Below the pieces are notes generated by a model that saw only the letters and a program-made list of their open reading frames with translations, was not told the origin of the DNA and searched no databases. Below are positions 60,601 to 64,000 of a DNA stretch of 64,000 nucleotides, piece by piece (position 1 is the stretch's first letter; every line of letters begins with the position of its first letter). Source of the stretch: Ustulina deusta (lineage: Eukaryota; Ascomycota; Sordariomycetes; Xylariales; Xylariaceae); NCBI GenBank assembly GCA_023159155.1, contig JAJNNX010000027.1:372001-436000 (forward strand), read 5' to 3'. A program made the translations under genes and the position numbers.

Positions 60601-63419
60601 GTTGTGTTGCCGTTGCAGTGATGCCGTCCTCAATGCAACGCCGAGACCTCTCTCACACCTCACCATGTGGCCTGCATATCCTGCTGTATATGAGGTGCAT
60701 AAACGCACGGGCTGACACGAGGAGGGTTGCCACTCGAGCAACTGGAATCCATCCAAGCGATGGTACATAGCAGGTATGTACTTGAGGTACTTATGTAGTA
60801 TAGCTCGTGCGGTCAATGCAGGTGACGAATGGGACACCTCCCCTCTTCATTTCCTTCCCTTATTACCTGCACTAGACTATTCTACTTCTACCAGTAAGAA
60901 TGTGCGTATCAGCATAGTGTACGGAGAATAGGTACTACTGTAGGTACGTACTCTATCTAAGCTACATACTGACTTAGTGCACCACGTGTTGGAATGGCGG
61001 CGCCCTTCACCCGCTACCGACACTACCTTGGGTAGGTTAGGTAGCTTAAGTATATTACTACTACCTATCTGTGCATTGCTGACAGCGAACAAATACACTA
61101 CCTACCTTGTAATCCAGGTTTTCCCGCCTAGACTATGTAGGTACCAAGTGTGCCCTTTACCGAAGATGGAGCGCTTTCTTTTTGCTAGCTATCTCCATGC
61201 AGGTAGGTGTTTCGTCAGGAACTTGTGGCTTTACCTCTCCTCCTCCCAATTTGATCTAAGAGATGAATCCTACCCGCCACGTGAGGTGTGCTGGTCACTC
61301 AGCCTACTCGCCTAAATCCTTCATACATGGCTCAAATACTACGTTGTAGTGTGTCATCTACTTGAAGTGGAAGGGATTGGTTCCTTTTAACTTACCTACT
61401 TAGTTAGTACATAGTATATAGCAGTTGACAACGGGACCGAACGTGAGCGAGACGAGATAACCTGAGCCTTAACCGAAACCTACAGTACATATAGTACTGT
61501 AAAGCGTGCCCATTTCCGCATAGAGGTGTAGTGTATACATGTATCCAGGGTCTTATACTTCTTTCCTCACTGCGCTGATGCTGATGTTATTTTGCTGTTA
61601 ATTATTACACTTACTGAGGCACGTGAAGATATTTCTTTACCCTTGTTTGACCTTATCTTGTGATGGACCTATCCCAAGGGTCCTTCACGTTGAACCCGGA
61701 TGAGATGGATACAACAAAAACGACGCCTTTTCGGTTGTGTCCAGATCCATCGCCGGTTCATGGGTGCTTGGTGCATCCTAGGCGAGAGAGCGTGTGACAA
61801 TCGAAAGCGACCTCTCATTACTCTCAACCTCGGCTCTCGTACTAACTGCTGTACCGTCGAGGGGATTCTTTCGCTTCAGGCGGAGACGTGAATTCGACCC
61901 GACAGTCTGTTTTTGCTCATTTCCAGAGGTGGGCTGCCTTTGGTCGTGCACTGTCCATGTTCAACGTCAGCAACGGGTCAACACATGGTACTACTATACC
62001 ACCTAGTATACCTAGAGGCACTGCGGTAAGCACCGAGACCGCTTCGGGCATCACAATTTGCTATGTATCTTCTACCTAGTGTACTGAGACTGTGACCCTC
62101 TGGTCCAGCCCCCAACTGCAGACTCTGGCGGGTTAATCTAATTGATCTTAACTATCCAATTCAGGTAAGCCTCGAAAACACGACATACCTCTAGTTTACT
62201 AGATATTTTCATTCTCCGTCAATTCTCCGAACTAGTATAATTTGCACAGATTGATTACAATACTTAGTGTAAACTACTGCGTACCTATCCGACCATACAC
62301 TTCGTACCTAGCACCACCATAGGTAGTGTAAGTAGATATGATCCATAGTCGGACTTCTTTCCGTGCTTCGGGTGAAGATGTCGCCTCCCAGTTCAATGCC
62401 GAGCCTCCAGGACGTTTTGTACGGTGCCTAGTTTTTCTTGCTGAACATACCTAACAGGATGAACTAGTCGAGTGACAGTGGTGGGGTGCATAGCAGAGGT
62501 ATACTACATAGTACTGACACTTGATAGTGCTACGTGGTGTTGTATCTGCACAGGTCGGGCATATGTGTGACATGACATGGTACAGCATGCTTGGTATAGG
62601 TAGGTCGGTGCTTTGAACTCCTGTACCTCAATCTACTCACTTATCTTCAATATAACTTACCTTCAATATAATTTGACTCGCAGGTATTTATTAGCAAGAA
62701 GCAAACACATAAAAGAAACATTGTTCGTATCACAGACTCCTCAGGTCGATCTTGATTTTGATTTATTTGGGTCTTAAACGGGTGGTGACCAGCTCGGCAT
62801 TGAGCATTACCACCTACACCACCTCGTTGATAGAGCTAGCTCTACTATGAAGCTAATCGAGTATCGGCACTTGACCAGATTCCTCGCTCGGCGTCAGCCA
62901 CCAACTATCTCCTCCTCCTGTAGGCTTCTCCGTTTCGCACAGCGTGCTTGCAGGATTCGGTATGGTAATTTGTGTCGACTCGTACAAGTTCATACTGCGT
63001 GCCGATGCCGACTTCTGACACTAGAATTCCACGTGGCTGAATATTTTTTCCATACAACAACTAAATCCCAGGACTTTGCCGACAACACTCTCTACCCGGT
63101 TTTGGTAGGGTGAGGGTTACATTTCTCTCCAATTCTGCAATCGAGTCTGGAGTCTCGGTGAAGAGACGTTTGCAAAAATTATGTTTCGACCCCAAACACC
63201 ATACAAGTTCAGCTCAAGACTGACAGCAGGTACACTACCTACTCCACGGTCAAAAAGCAATGCGATCACAGATGGTCAGCAGTTAAACTCTGCAAATCGG
63301 ATGGCAGGGCATAGAGGATCCACGCCTAGTGCCCACCACACCACATGCCACGTTCCAGCAACCACCATGTACTACCATCTACCGTGTCCGCATGATCCTT
63401 GCGAAGGCTCTCTCCCACC

Positions 63420-63460
63420 TTCTAGTGTACATAGTATACTAGGTAGTATACAAGGTGTAT
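63420..63460. repeat. TAGTATACTAGGTAGTATA palindromic unit
   Basis: Nested AT-rich palindromes (TAGTATACTA followed by GGTAGTATAC), same family as the other dispersed units. Confidence 0.5.
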
Positions 63461-64000
63461 TATAGTGCTCCGGTGGCGTAGGGAGCGTATCATCTGCACC
63501 CATACTGTACAGTATACGGTACCTCCATATAATGGAGGTGTATGGCGGATCGAGTGACTGGTCGGTGACCCGCCGCACTGCGCCGCACCAAGGCAGCGGG
63601 CCAACGGCAGACTTCTCGGTGGTTCTCGTCATCTCATTTCGGGAGTGAGATCCAAACCCTGGCTCTGCCCTTCCCCATGTTTCCTGGCCGAATTATCATT
63701 CGCCCACGGCCGCACTCAGATCTGACATTGCGCAGGACACCCGGTGCCCTACCCTACCAAGGACTCCTTGTTTCTTGTGAAGTCCCTTCTTTTCCAGCCC
63801 TTCTAATCAGTACAAGAGGACCTACTGTGTCACGAATTCCCTATAAGTGTCTTCGACAAGATTCATCGGTCACTCAGTCAGATTCTGCCATGGGCAGTCA
63901 TACGATTCGGATTACGGCAGGCTCTCCCCGACCTAGGAGCTCTCCAGGCTCCCCAACGCTTTCTACTGAATAGGTCCACACGATTCACTAGTAGGCACAT

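Larger units (their letters stand above)
58251..64000. other. Intergenic, 5.7 kb without supported genes
   Basis: Frames here lack coding bias and many would start at non-ATG codons. It is rich in the dispersed TAGGTAG/CTACCTA units, for example 58756-58785, 60565-60600, 61020-61080, 62280-62340 and 63420-63460. It could hold a lncRNA or genes with tiny exons that I cannot see. Confidence 0.4.

Overview
The window looks like nuclear DNA of a filamentous ascomycete, probably a Sordariomycete. Genes are interrupted by short GT..AG introns (about 48-172 nt), core genes have GC-rich third positions, intergenic gaps are 0.4-2 kb, and an AT-rich accessory block carries transition-type damage like that left by repeat-induced point mutation (RIP). 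There are no operons, Shine-Dalgarno sites, CRISPR arrays or rRNA, and I saw no convincing tRNA.

Layout. 0-9.2 kb: a peroxisomal MaoC-type hydratase ending SKL, tubulin cofactor E, a broken low-complexity gene (3.8-5.45 kb), then a divergent pair of mitochondrial genes, the succinate dehydrogenase iron-sulfur subunit (-) and a PTC7-type PP2C phosphatase (+), whose shared spacer has two CCAAT boxes. 9.2-21 kb: a GPI-anchored Kre9/Knh1-like wall protein, an HPM1-type protein-histidine methyltransferase, a Baeyer-Villiger-type flavin monooxygenase and an unrecognised 329-residue protein. 21-26 kb: a cytochrome b5/FMN 2-hydroxyacid dehydrogenase that has no presequence and ends SKL, and a DUF3712 membrane protein. 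26.7-36 kb: an accessory block of decayed genes (a DUF3433 membrane protein, a bulb-lectin fragment, an FTA2-like kinase-fold protein, a possible Gfd2-like piece) in AT-richer DNA. 37-48 kb: a tandem FolB-domain protein, a GNAT acetyltransferase, a MYND-SET protein, a Mis18-domain/coiled-coil protein and a REX1-type RNA exonuclease. 50-58.3 kb: a small predicted protein, the PTS1 receptor PEX5, a two-RRM mitochondrial RNA-binding protein whose start codon appears to be split by an intron, and a bHLH transcription factor. 58.3-64 kb has no gene I can support.

Functional links. PEX5 and two proteins with C-terminal SKL lie in one window, so a receptor and two predicted cargoes are present, though the genes are far apart and probably not co-regulated as a cluster. 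Short palindromes built on GTACCTAGGTAC and TAGGTAGTGTA recur in almost every intergenic space. I found no biosynthetic cluster and no clear undescribed system. The most informative signals are the split start codon, the Mis18-coiled-coil architecture, the SKL-ended cytochrome b2-like enzyme, and the graveyard of RIP-like pseudogenes.
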